A stretch of 64,000 nt of DNA from the NCBI GenBank assembly GCA_021234155.1, contig JAJEKV010000044.1, positions 9,646,777-9,710,776 of the forward strand, given 5' to 3'. Of the stretch, positions 1 to 10,925 are shown piece after piece. Origin of the DNA: Isoetes taiwanensis. Lineage: Eukaryota > Streptophyta > Lycopodiopsida > Isoetales > Isoetaceae. The notes under the pieces were generated by a model. It saw only the letters and a list, made by a program, of their open reading frames with translations, had not been told where the DNA came from and made no database searches. The position numbers were made by a program, and so were the translations under genes. Each line of letters starts with the position of its first letter. Positions within the stretch are counted from its first letter, which is position 1.

Positions 1-1135
1 AAGGAAAAGAATCGTCAGTTGAGCGGGGACCTACAGCCATAGCCTAGCTACAGTGAATCACGCATTTATAAGTGTAAGAAAAAAGCCGCCTGCTTGAGGG
101 TAAAGATGCGATATTGGAATCCGAATCTCCCATAAGTGGAATCGATCGATAGAGGGAAAACCCGGTAGCTAAGAGGCGGTAAAATTGATGGCGGGCCCGG
201 AGATGTATTAAGACCCTCCATTGAGGCCAAAGGATGATTCCACGCTGATTTGCTCGGTTTTACTTGATTCAGGATATTGCTCAGTTTTAGCGATAGAGAG
301 GCCCAAAAAATCTGATCATCTTTTGTCTTCCGGAATTTTGGCTATATGACATTTTGAAGCTGGATCAATCCACTAGATACCATCTTCCGGTCCTTCTACT
401 CTGTTGAAGCGGATTTGAAACCCCTATTTTAAAATCGAAGTTGCGGCAACACATCGGATGGGAAATAGAAAGGCGGGGAGCAAGCTGTAAAGCAGCGGGC
501 AGAAGTGAGGAAATTGGATGCAGGGTTACTGCGGGGGCCCGAATTTTTGGCGGAAGAGTTGGATCGGTGCACGAAGTTGTCGGACGGTTACACAGGATCG
601 ATTGCCTGAGGATCGGTGCCACGAGGTTGTCGGACCCAGACAAGCCATAAGTGGCTTGACACAAACCAATATTGTGAAGTTAAGTCCTCGGCTCTTGTGT
701 GACGATAGTCATACTCTTCAGATGCTGCATAGAGATAGCAGGCGATTATTGGTGTATATAGGTTCATCTGCAACAGTCTCTAGATGCCCATTGTATGGTG
801 AGTTGCCAGCCGAAGATTTATTTGTATTACCTTGCATAAAAAGGGCCTTGTGATGCTAATTAGTTGGTTTCATTTTGCGGGGAGACGGAACCGGCCACTT
901 TGGAGTGGTGTTCTATTGAGAAAATCGCTGGAGGCTGCTAGAGGGGCTAGCAGCCTGTTGCATGAATGCCGTGTTGGTTGCATTGTGCATGTGATGTCGT
1001 CCCAACATATCACCATCTTTGAGCCCATTCTACGCCACATGAGCGAAAAAACAAAAAGGAAAAAATTATCTAGTTAATTATATTTAATTTGTATTTAATA
1101 AATCATTTATTGTATTTTAATTGTATTAGTTATTA
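1..1135. other. Unannotated stretch, no gene recognised
   Basis: No coding region here could be assigned to a family. Open frames are short, overlap on both strands and show no domain signature. The one internal structure seen is a short near-repeat around GGATCGGTGC at about 564-586 and 611-636. AT-rich sequence follows from about 1060. Confidence 0.5.
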
Positions 1136-1189
1136 TATTGTATTTATTTTATTTTATTATTTACAAAATCCTTACTTTTGGATTCATCC

Positions 1190-1465
1190 TTCTCCTTTTT
1201 CCTCCCTTACCCTCCTCTTTTGCCATCCCTCTTGACTTTGCTCCTCCCTTGTCCTTAGCTTTTTGCCATCTCCCTCCTCCTTTGCCCCTGTATGCCCCCA
1301 GGTTTGCCCTTTGCCATCCCCTCATCCTTCACCCCCTCCATATTGCCCTTGTCCCTCCTTGCCAGTGATTTGCCCATTGCCACCTCCCCCTTTGCCCCTC
1401 CACATGCCCCTTTGCCTGCCCGGCCACCCTCCATGGGCATTCCTTTCCTCTTCTCCCGGTGGGCA
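1190..1465. repeat. Pyrimidine-rich low-complexity tract (TTTGCC/CCCT-like)
   Basis: The plus strand is almost entirely C and T, with recurring TTTGCCATCCC and TTTGCCCCT words. Overlapping open frames on both strands here are composition artefacts. A similar TTGCCC/TTGCTC tract lies at 42,690-42,870. Confidence 0.75.
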
Positions 1466-1569
1466 GTTGTAAATTCTAGCAAGAAAATCATGTGAACTAG
1501 TTGTATGAGTCATTTTTCGGTCAGGAGTCCCAAATTGATTTGTCCACTTTAATTAAATCACGACTTCTA

Positions 1570-3275
1570 GCAATGTGTCCCTACAACTAGGATGAAAAAA
1601 ACCCTAATGTGGGAGGAAAAAGCCTGGTAGTAAGACTCTCGGTCCCTGTCTTGTAATGGATACTCGTGATGGAGGCACGCAAAATGTAGGGGCCTTGAGA
1701 CATGCAACCATCGGCGATGCGGCCAAAGGGATGCCCATTGCGTTTGGAGGCATCTAAGATCAGCATGTGCTGCTTTCGGGATAATAGTATATCTTTGAAC
1801 ACTCATGTAGAGCATAGTGCTCATCCTCTACCTTTGCATCTTGGCAACAGCATGTTCTGTAGGGGATTCTCTACTTAGTCCATCAGTACTCCAGTGACTT
1901 GTTTCAGTGCAGGATGATGGGATCCTGTCCTCCGCAGGGCAATAGCTCTACATTTCTTCATAGATATGTGTGCTTTGAAATCTTTTGGTGTGGGCCATGT
2001 TCCATTGGATTAACCCCCAGGTCTTGATTAATGCTCTGTTTGGAAGCCCGCAAGGTAGCTACATTCCGCAGTGGTAGTAAAGCACTCATTGAGACCGTAT
2101 CATTTCCTCGACGCCGGTACCAGCCACAATCCTGGCAGTGATCCTAGACTATGTTTGAACCACCCCTTACGATTGCTCCTATACTCTCTTTAACCGTTGT
2201 GGCCTTATTGCCAATAACAAAGCCCTAGGGGGAAAAGCGTTGTGCATCCATCACTGTGATCTATGAAATATGCAAGATGTACGCATATAGCGGAATATTA
2301 CGAGGGGCGGTGGTCTCATAGCAAAAATTGGATAAGGCACGGTGTCCGCCGACACCTAGGCTATATCGAGCCTTTACTGCTCTACAGCTTATCGCGGTGT
2401 TTACGCTGATTATGAACCCCGGAACCTCCTACCCCCATACCATGATCTTGGTTCAGCAGCGCTCTGAATCGTGTGCTCTATGTGCGATCCACGACAATTG
2501 CACCAAGACATGGCTTTCCATCCATGGCCCTTCTTTCCACATAGTCATCCCATAGCATGCTAGCAAAAAGGTCGATTCAAGATGGCAAGAGGTCCTTACT
2601 TGACATCCCTTTATGTCCCTATAATAGAGATCACGGGATATCATCTTTGCGAGGAAGGATTGCGAGAACTTTCCTATTGTGTCCTGAGAACCACTAAAAC
2701 ATCCAAATGTTATTTGCATACTCCACGGCTATATGAGATAGCAAATCACATAAATCTTCATAGAGCAATTGCCTTATCTTACTTTTGCCTCGATAGCTAC
2801 TTGAGCCCTTGCCCCATGTTCTTGTATCCGGACCGAGACCAAATAGCATTGGGAATAATGGACATCCATGTTTAACCTATGGTGCTAACCTTTCGTTGAT
2901 ACGAGACAATGCGGTATATATTCCATCATAGAATCGAAGATGATATTTTATAGATCCTTTGGGATATCGGCTCTTACAAAGCGTGCCTAGCAGTCTCATG
3001 GGCGTGTACATCTTCATCTTGAAATCTACAAAAATGTCTGAGTCCTTGTGCGCGTGCGGGTAAAAAAAAAACATATAAGTTCTATGGTGAATATATAGTC
3101 GATTGTGGAGTCGCATGGCAAAACCACTTTGTGGCTGCCGCACCCGACTTCTCGATAGCAGGTGCCTCTTTTTTATCATGCCTACTAAAAAGTTTCTTGA
3201 AGTAATGGGCTCACCATGATCATGCGGTAGCCGAAATATCCCTAGCATCAGTATATTATGATTCAGTTTGTTCAC
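1570..3275 (-). pseudogene. Decayed LINE (non-LTR) reverse transcriptase
   Basis: Read on the minus strand, the frame opening at 3275 contains the block KDSDIFVDFK, matching the reverse transcriptase motif with the first catalytic Asp (FVDFKKAFD-like). About 65 residues later, past a stop, comes VKHGCPLFPMLFGL, the counterpart of the LINE motif GVKQGCPLSPTLFGLYID. Further down the minus strand, to about 1570, are scattered fragments resembling the thumb and C-terminal region, with many stops and frameshifts. No endonuclease domain was found upstream, so the copy looks 5' truncated. It probably belongs to the same family as the relics at 15.5-17.0 kb and 46-49.6 kb. The boundaries are approximate and no function is expected. 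Confidence 0.6.
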
Positions 3276-3488
3276 TCTTTGTCTTTGTTCTTGCTCTTGG
3301 AGTGCCTTCTTGTCTTATTTTGTCGATTCATGTGCACTTGGGGCAGTCTTGTAGCATCCCGTAGTCATGTGCTGCTGCAAGGTGTATGTGAAGCCAAAAA
3401 ATTCACAATATGTAAAGTTTAGCATGTATTTTAGTGAAAAGAAAATATTGGGAGTTTTTTTCATTAGGCAAACCCTGGGGTACCTTTT

Positions 3489-3672
3489 TTAAGAAGAAAA
3501 GCCAGGACTACACTGTGTATTCCACTTTTAGGGTGGTTGCTCTACTTCGCATAATTTGATGGGTTTGTTTGGGTCGTGAATTAAGAAGAAAAGCCAGGAC
3601 TACACTGTGTATTTCACTTTTAGGGTGGTTGCTCTACTTCGCATAATTTGATGGGTTTGTTTGGGTCGTGAA
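3489..3672. repeat. Two-copy tandem duplication, 92-bp unit
   Basis: The segment from AAGAAGAAAAGCCAGGAC to GTTTGGGTCGTGAA occurs at 3489-3580 and again at 3581-3672 with almost no differences, indicating a recent duplication. Confidence 0.9.
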
Positions 3673-3954
3673 TCATGGCAGCTGGTGGTGCTTTCTATTT
3701 GGTTTGCTCTTATCCTTTTATCTTCCTTTTCTTTTCTTTTTTTTCCTAGTAGAAGGGCTTGGCGTGGATTGCTGATTTTGAGCTTTGAGATGGCTATATC
3801 TATAGATGATTCATTTGGTCTTGTGTTATGCCTAATCTTTGTGTTGTCCGTTATTGGTGGCGTTGGTATGAAAGCCTCGGCAGTCTGTAAGGTAGTTATA
3901 GATGTGCCTGGCTCTTCTGAAGGCAAGGAAAAATGTAAGGCTAAATTGTTCCAA

Positions 3955-4160
3955 CCTGGGGAGGGCAAGGTTTGATGTACCTGTCACTTTGTTCTGTAGT
4001 GGTTCTAATATTGACATTGGGGAGGGCAAGGTCTGATGTATTTGTCACTTGTTCTGCAATAGTTCTAATATTGACATGTTCTTCTTTGGTAAACTGAATG
4101 AGTTTTGGGGAGCAAGGTGAATGGCTAGTGTTCTTCTTTGGTAAACTGAATGAGTTTTAG
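3955..4160. repeat. Two successive tandem duplications (61- and 53-bp units)
   Basis: GGGGAGGGCAAGGT through TAATATTGACAT repeats with period 61 (copies from about 3958 and 4019). TTCTTCTTTGGTAAACTG through GAGTTTT then repeats with period 53 (about 4079 and 4132). The first pair is more diverged than the second. Confidence 0.85.
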
Positions 4161-4299
4161 GGCTAGTGTGGTAAGGATGTGCTTGTGCTGTAAACAATTT
4201 GATTAAGGAATTTCTTGGATGGCAACATTAGCTATATGAAAATAAGGCATTGTTGCCACAAAGTTTCAAGAAGCTTTTTCTAGGTATGCTCTGTAACAG

Positions 4300-4451
4300 C
4301 TCTGCCACACCTAGAAACCTTGTCAGAACACTTATAAAACTAGTTCAAAGATAGTTCTACTATAGTGTGGGCATGCTCTGCCACACCTAGAAACCTTGTC
4401 AGAACACTTATAAAACTAGTTCAAAGATAGTTCTACTATAGTGTGGGCATG
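4300..4451. repeat. Perfect two-copy tandem duplication, 76-bp unit
   Basis: CTCTGCCACACCTAGAAACC through TAGTGTGGGCATG occurs at 4300-4375 and again at 4376-4451 with no difference seen. Confidence 0.92.
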
Positions 4452-5713
4452 CATATGTTTCTTTTTCCCTTCAAAGTCTAAGGCCAGCATTTGAATCTAT
4501 ATTGTGGGTGTGGACCATTGGGGATTTTGGTAAGCACCTGGATTATGGAGGCCTATGTATAACAAAATGTACAATGTCCACTACAAGTGAAAATCGTAGC
4601 ACACATTGACCGTCCATAGCCTTACATGACTAAACATAAAATGCTTTCCACCTAAATATAATGACGTTTACACACCGTACATTATTCAACGGGCAAGGGC
4701 ATGGGCATTTTTATAACTTTTCTGAATAGTCGACATACTAAAAGCAGGTCCCTATGTCTCAAGCAGGCCAAATATTCCTGACCATGAAAGAGAACAGAGA
4801 AGACTCTAAGCTTTCCAGTATTATGATGTGGGCTTAATAGATGTATTTGTTTGGCGCCCGGTCACCATTTCTTAACAGATATGTAAATCTATAAGAGTAA
4901 ATTCTGCAGAATCAGTCATGGTTCTCCACCACGTGCCGCCAGCTTTCACATCCCAGTTATCATTGAATCTGATCCAAAGACCGATTGGTTTTGTATGCAT
5001 TCAATAGGTACCACAGCAAAGGATCCCAGAGTTGCTCGTCTCTTCTGAGATCAGCAAAATTCCATCGGCCACTCATTTCCAGTTCAGTGCCGTGCCATTG
5101 CTAATATTTTCATTGTATCGTTCTTTTAATTAAAACAGATTTTTCGACCGGTTCAAGCCAAAATATTTTGAGGAAGCTCTGATAAAAACATTTAAATCTG
5201 ATGCATCCAATTTTCGGAATTTCTACAGACCATTCATCCAGTGCTCTAGCTATGGTCACCAGTGAGATAAAGATAATTTAAGTTATCCCCACTTTCCTCC
5301 TCGTAAACATAGTGTGTTTTATAAACAATTTTATCCTCCCTATCCATATCTATAGTCTTGAAAGGGTCCCTTTGAGCATAAGGTATAAAATTATCAATTG
5401 GCTTTGTTGACAAAAAAATTAACTGTAACTAAGTTGAAATTGATCTACGCTGCCCTACTTGAAGATGGACTCATAATATTATCTCTAATTTGCGACTCGC
5501 ACTATTCCTGCACTATATTACTCAGCTCAAAAGGGCTGGCAAATATAAGGAGAAGGCAAATAGAATATATTACAATGGTTATAAAATATAATAGCTTATT
5601 GAATTTTGCCAAGGATATATCCCCATTAGTAGGAAGCAGGAGAACAGGATATATGTACCTACACATTCAGCTTAAGCAACAAGGCCCTTAAGTTCGTCCA
5701 AGTTCTTTCCACT
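4452..5713. other. Non-coding stretch downstream of the PEP carboxykinase exons
   Basis: AT-rich sequence without a recognised gene. It was read on the minus strand for PEP carboxykinase catalytic-domain exons (the P-loop GLSGTGKTT and metal-binding blocks) and none was found. Confidence 0.5.
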
Positions 5714-6288
5714 CTACTGCTCTGGAATATTCTCTCCACAAATAACAATCTGAGGGCCGTGTTCTCTTGTAACTGATGCCAAGGAAGCACTGGAAAAAAA
5801 AATCAAAAAACACAATAATTTAATCTATGACCAAAAGCTGATTCTAGTTTTATAAAACTGTAAACAGGAAACTCTGCAAAAATTACTAGCTTCCAATACC
5901 TGATGGAGTCCATGAGCTGGCGTTCTCGGTCTTGACTAAAAGGAGAGCGCGGGGTAGAATTACCAAAAGGAGAGCGCGGGGTACCGGTCCTCCTGGGAGT
6001 TGTTGGTGCAGATCTTTTCTTTTGTAGGGAATGCAACTCCTCAAGAGTCTGTGCCTTAACTGAAGGTGCCGTATCATCAGTGCAAACACAAACTTGTTGC
6101 AAGAGGTTCTGCCTCTCTTCTTCTGTCATGGGAGTAAGAGGGGAGCGGGGTGTGCGAGGTGTAGCATTTCCCCCCTTTACAGGTGTTGATGGTTTCATTG
6201 GTAAGGAATGCGCACTATCATCATCAGAGCTCATGTGTGTCTTGATCTTTGAAAGATTAAAACCTGGGAAGCCATCTTCTGTAGCCAT
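5714..6288 (-). CDS. PCK1: N-terminal exons of plant ATP-type PEP carboxykinase (truncated)
   Basis: Two exons on the minus strand. Exon 1 runs 6288-5900 from the ATG of [11 protein letters not shown] 110-nt intron follows (GT at 5899-5898, AG at 5791-5790 after a long T tract). Exon 2 runs 5789 to the TAG at 5716-5714, giving 154 residues. The [18 protein letters not shown] block, [11 protein letters not shown], and [14 protein letters not shown] after splicing match the N-terminal extension of plant cytosolic PEP carboxykinase, the enzyme that converts oxaloacetate and ATP to PEP, CO2 and ADP in gluconeogenesis. In plants this extension is regarded as regulatory and phosphorylated; here it is full of S/T-P sites ([11 protein letters not shown] and a duplicated TPRSPF). 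The complete enzyme is about 620-670 residues, but here the frame stops just where the catalytic domain should begin, and no catalytic exon lies in the window. It is either a gene fragment, or a real gene that uses a weak alternative donor in exon 2 with distant downstream exons. Confidence 0.78.
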
Positions 6289-6318
6289 TGTTCTTCTAGC
6301 TCTCAAAAATCAACACGT

Positions 6319-6543
6319 CTGTAACAAGGGTACACAGAAGAAACAAGCATAAAAAAAAATCAAACCCTTGGCAGAAACGGCATGCAAACGGCATTTATGA
6401 GTTATTGAAATTACTAATAAGCAGATCGATGCTGAAAGAGCAGCAAAATTTCACAGCTGGGCCAAGGTTAAGACACTAGAAGCTATAATTTGATAGATGA
6501 AATTTAATATATTAAGACACTTGAAAACGCGGAAAGAACTTAC
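6319..6543 (-). other. Probable 5' UTR intron of the PEP carboxykinase gene
   Basis: On the minus strand a good donor (CTCT|GTAAGTTC, GT at 6543-6542) and an acceptor (CCTTGTTACAG|ACGTG, AG at 6320-6319) frame a 225-nt intron. The acceptor is 30 nt upstream of the ATG at 6288. This is inferred from splice consensus only. Confidence 0.55.
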
Positions 6544-6619
6544 AGAGGAAAGCCGAAGAGTCTAGGCGGAGAAAAGACGATGAAAGCAAGAGCTCCAAAA
6601 GACCTAGACGAAAGCCAAA

Positions 6620-6632
6620 GACCTATTTAAGT
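6620..6632 (-). promoter_or_regulatory. Candidate TATA-like core promoter for the PEP carboxykinase gene
   Basis: The minus strand reads TTAAATAGG at 6630-6622. Transcription starting 25-30 bases downstream would give a short first exon of about 50 nt, rich in CTT/TCT, ending at the donor at 6543. Position and composition fit a plant core promoter; there is no direct evidence of use. Confidence 0.4.
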
Positions 6633-6845
6633 TAGATATTTCTAATATCCATCAATTATTCAGTTCTTGGCCTCATTCTTATACCTTTACTAAACTATCC
6701 ATCAAGTTGGCACCCAAAAATGATAAATATCAAGACATGTGGTAGATATCCAAGCCCCCTACAATCAATGCCACCTTGGGCAAGTCGGATGGAATGCCCT
6801 ACGGGAAAAGGCCGATCGAATTATATACCCCGAATTGGTTAGAGT

Positions 6846-6955
6846 CCCAAGAATGGAAACCTCCCCAATTTTCCTCTTATGGAAACCTCCCCATCTTTTA
6901 GGCAAAGCCTTGGGAGGTTTCCACTAATTGCTAACTTGGGGAGGTTTCCACAAAA
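6846..6955. repeat. Foldback cluster of the GGAAACCTCCC motif (left cluster)
   Basis: Two forward copies of GGAAACCTCCCC (about 6857 and 6880) are followed by two inverted copies of GGGAGGTTTCCAC (about 6910 and 6939). The segment can fold into nested hairpins. The same motif recurs in a larger cluster at 9.73-10.19 kb. Confidence 0.8.
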
Positions 6956-7575
6956 TCCCAAGAATATATTATCTTTTCTTGATCTACGATAGCAACTGTT
7001 CATAAATGAATCTAAAATTAATTTTCACGGTTAGATTTAATCCCTTCTTTTTCGTATACATTCTAATTCTATTCTGAGTTATTTTTCTCCAGCTTATCCT
7101 TTCATGAGCACATGCAATGTAAATTGATTCATTACATGGTCCGGATCACAGCATTGTTTGGGAAAATCCGTGATATGTTACAAAGACTTTACGACACGGC
7201 TTTCAAGGATATCTTCAATCTCTTCCTGCTTTAAATTCTTCAAGCATTTCAAAGCTCCTCATCAATAAGTGGGCAAAATACCTCTTACCTGGATCGGATG
7301 AAGAAGATTGTAAGCCACCCTTCTCGACTAAGTCGGTTACCGGAAGGAACTTTTATATGCTCATTTGGCCTTTCTCACATTTACTCCCACTATGCATCGA
7401 TGGCGATTGCCTGAAATTATCGGGTTCGTGTCTATAAATTTTAGCTCTTGCATCCATTCTTTTAGGCTTTTTGTGAAATTGCTTGTCTCGCTTGTCAATT
7501 TTATCTTGAAACCGTCCGCTACATGTCCTCATGGACCGCCAATGTGGTACTTATCGTAAAATACTATTCATTTCT

Positions 7576-7698
7576 CCATCTATCTATCTATCTATCTATT
7601 CATCTATCTATCTATCTATTCATCTATCTATCTATTCATTCATTTCATCTATTCATCTATCTATCTATCTATATTCATTCATTCATCTATCTATCTAA
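7576..7698. repeat. (TCTA)n/(TTCA)n microsatellite
   Basis: About 120 bases of TCTA units interrupted by TTCA units. The open frame across it, rich in Ile, Tyr and Ser, is a repeat artefact. Confidence 0.95.
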
Positions 7699-7827
7699 CC
7701 CAAATGAAAATCATAACTAATTGTTACGCCTTTCTTATTCTTTTATGTATTATGTTTTATATCTATGGAATTGCTCTCGTTTCCTCTCGGTCTCTCTAGA
7801 TCTCTAAACTCTCCTGTTGATAATCAA

Positions 7828-9135
7828 CAAGCACGATGTAAAAACTTGAGAGACACAGAATGGATATTTAAGCAGGATCCCTACATTGTCATCTGTATCA
7901 TGATGTGCACCAGAACAAGAAAAAAACACACAGGGTTTGTGTGGGCTGGGAGTTACATGGATTTGCTTCCTATAGGATCGTAATAAGCGGGCTTTGTTGT
8001 TTTTATGTTTCAGATGGTGGAGAAACCTAATTTTAATCAAGTTTTGTAAGGTTTCAAAAGAAGTGGGCCTTAAGCGAATTAATGCGCCACTGTGAACAAA
8101 GAATACATCAAACTGATAACCGCATTGGTTCTCGTGATGTCTCCTCCGCTTTAAATTTTTTAAAAATTTGTTAAAAATGATATGGTTCTACCTCATCTTA
8201 CATCTCATGCCTTATGTCCCATAGATTCATAACTTTGAGCATAACTCTCTCAAATAATGTATGTGGATGTTCATTGCTCTAGAATTAATGATGTTATATA
8301 AAGGTTGAATTTTATTTTCAAAAATCGAATCCCACTTAGGGATTGCAGAGAAACGAGCCATTAAGATCAATGAAAAAGATTGGCTATGCGATATTTGTAT
8401 GCATTGTTGTTTGAGAGAGTTGTGTACTTTTACAAATATACTACAAAACCGTGTAAGAGTTTTAGGTTTTCCATTGAGAAATAATTAAGCTTTTAATCTT
8501 GACACTATACAATTTTTCATAAAGTTCTTGTTACAAAGGATATATTTTCCGTGCTTGACCTCGCCATTTCTCAATATGTGTAGTGTACTCTGGAAAGTTT
8601 ATCTAAGTAGGCACGATGATATCACACCGAACCTATAAATTAAGGATGGAAGGTATGTTTTTCTCGTCAAGATTAGGCTGTGAGAAGCCATCTAGTTATT
8701 AGACATCATATTAAACACTTAACAACATTATGCATATGGGTGATGTGTGTAGATGGTATTACATATGGATGTGAAGTTGCAAGCACTTTTGATGATCAAC
8801 TGTTGATTTTTACTACTTGTTTCTTATGGAGAAAGCTTAAAATCTTGTACTAATTTGGTTTTGCAGAATAGTCCAATGATTCCTCCTCCTCATAAACAAG
8901 AATATATTCAATATTTATCACAAGTGCAATATTCATCTCCTCGTATTGTTCCACAAAATGGAACAACAAATTCATCGTATCCCCCATATTATGATGATCC
9001 TCTATGTCTTCAATCCATACCATTCTCCCCACTGTCACCATCTACTCAAATCATATCCTCCTTATAGTTAGTTGCTATCCACCTCTCAACTATATGTACA
9101 ATCCACAACTATATCCACCAATTTACCAACGATAA
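7828..9135 (+). pseudogene. Decayed plant C2-domain gene with Pro/Tyr-rich tail
   Basis: At 7828-7933 the plus strand encodes ARCKNLRDTEW.FKQDPYIVI, the start of a C2 domain (calcium/phospholipid-binding fold; KQDPY is a usual calcium-binding-loop context in plant small C2 proteins). Reading continues into TRTRKKHT. After an apparent intron, an acceptor TTTCAG (8008-8013) leads into DGGE and then, one frame off, NFNQV, the expected next strand, so two bases seem to be missing. After another acceptor (TTTTGCAG, 8859-8866) lies a Pro/Tyr-rich segment (SSYPPYYDD) ending at 9066. Beyond that stop YPPLNYMYNPQLYPPIYQR continues in another frame to 9135. The architecture, C2 then P/Y-rich tail, resembles cold-regulated SRC2-like proteins. 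A non-GT donor and frameshifts argue for a pseudogene; some internal exons were not found. Confidence 0.48.
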
Positions 9136-9724
9136 AGAAAAAGAAGCAATTTTTACTTCATAATATATTGAGGATCAGAATTTGGAAATAGATTCTCATG
9201 GAGGATACTTGACTCAGAGTCAAACTTGCATCGTAACGCCAGATACCTTTCCGGTAGAGAGGATTGACGCTTTGAGTTTTGGATGCATTGCACCATCAAA
9301 GAGCATGATGCTCATGGAAAATGTGCAACCTTCCATTGAGTTGATTAGCGATAGGTGCATATAATCCAGAATTTTGAGTCTCCCCATTCAAATGATTATT
9401 ATCATAATTACCACTCTATGGTTACATGGTCTTCATCATCTAGTTCTCAAACCTATAGTATTGTCAACCTTCTCAAAGCGAAATCACTTGCTGTGCTTGT
9501 TTCGAATCATATAGATCTAATCGCTGGAAATCTTCAAATTCCCCATACACGCTACGCTTCCAAATCCATGAGATAAATAAGGCATCAAAGGAACAAAAGA
9601 TGTGAAATGGCAGAAGGGAATCACAACGAATCCACGAATCGTGGATGAAGAAACAACTGTGGGGCGTGACGATTCAATTTGAAGAAATAGTTTCACGAGG
9701 ATAAACTTCAGAAGTTTTATAGAT

Positions 9725-10190
9725 GAGTTTTATGGAAACCTCCCTCAGTTTCTTTTGGAAAGTTGGGAGTATTTCCATAAAATATTTATAAAAAAATAGT
9801 AATTAATTTTGGCAACCATCGAGGATGGCGCCTCCTCATTAAGACAACAGAGGATCGAGATGCACCTGAGGGCAAATGTTGGTCTTCATGCAAATTTAGA
9901 GATGGGTTTCTTTTTTATTTTATGAAATTCCTCGCGACCTTCCGCGGAAACCTCCCCCGCTTTCTAAAAATGGAAACCTCTCCTGTGCCATGCCGTAAAC
10001 TTGGGAGGTCTCCACTGAATGGTGGAGAGCTTGATAAAAACCCTGCTTTTCTAATGTGGAAACCTCCCACCGTGATAAGGAAAGTTTGGGTGGTTTCCAG
10101 GAAAATGGGGAGGTTTCAGTGGGAACGTTAGGAGGTGGTTTCTGTGGGAAGTTAGGAGGTTTTCGTGGAAAGTTGGGGAGGTTTCATTGA
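9725..10190. repeat. Foldback cluster of the GGAAACCTCCC motif (right cluster)
   Basis: About ten copies of GGAAACCTCCC or its complement GGGAGGTTTCC, some with one or two changes, are packed in both orientations at about 9731-9775 and 9949-10190. Together with the cluster at 6.85 kb they flank the C2-domain relic. Confidence 0.8.
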
Positions 10191-10296
10191 AGTCCAACCC
10201 AAATCTAAGCGTAGATAAAAACCATCTAAGTAGGCTTCACGAATGGGATAGTTCAAAACAAGATTGTTTTTACCAATGACAATTTGTTTCAAAGCT

Positions 10297-10355
10297 CGAG
10301 CAATGGCAGTTCAATGGAACCTCCTCTCTCCCATCAGGTCTCAAGTTTGAGTCTT
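10297..10355 (+). repeat. Possible tRNA-derived SINE head
   Basis: TGGCAGTTCAATGG at 10303-10316 resembles a pol III A box with a small insertion. CAAGTTTGAGTC at 10342-10353 resembles a B box (GGTTCGANTCC). The spacing of about 40 bases is normal. No acceptor stem or full cloverleaf is present. Confidence 0.35.
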
Positions 10356-10408
10356 TTGCACGTGGCAGGATCCAAACATTGTTGTAAGTGAATTTTTTAA
10401 AAGAAATT

Positions 10409-10541
10409 TTCTTAAATTTTCCATGCATTCCCAGAATATGAGATGTCCTCAAATAGTAAGAGTTCACATGTAAATTTTCTTAATCCTTCCATGCATTCCC
10501 ATAATATGAGATGTCCCCAAATAGTAAGAGTTCACATGTAA
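10409..10541. repeat. Two-copy tandem duplication, about 67-bp unit
   Basis: TTTCTTAA, then TTCCATGCATTCCCA, through AATAGTAAGAGTTCACATGT is present twice (about 10409-10473 and 10475-10541) with a few substitutions. Confidence 0.85.
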
Positions 10542-10925
10542 GAACAACCTGTTTTGACGACCATACGAGTATACAATATGTATATGATCATCACACATGT
10601 GGAAAAACGTAATGTCACAGGTAGAACTTGAACCTTGGAGGTTTTATTACAAGGTCGATCTAAGGGCCTATATAAGATTTGAACTTATAATATTTTGGTT
10701 GCAATGTTTAACACTTTTTCAATGCACTGCTGCGAGAAGAAATTTATCGCATCGGCCAACCTTGTGTATATATGAAGTGAGTTAGTAAAGAATTGAGTTG
10801 AATTGAAATGTCCTCGGAGATCAACTAGTCTATGGGACATATAATGTGTAGCAATATATACGATTTTGGATTGTATTTATAATATATTGAAATGCTTTTT
10901 ATTGTGATAGTTATTTTAGTAGCTA

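Noticed and set aside
3661-3975. 104-codon plus-strand frame with two hydrophobic segments
   Set aside because: It overlaps a tandem duplication and has an equally long minus-strand counterpart; no family resemblance.
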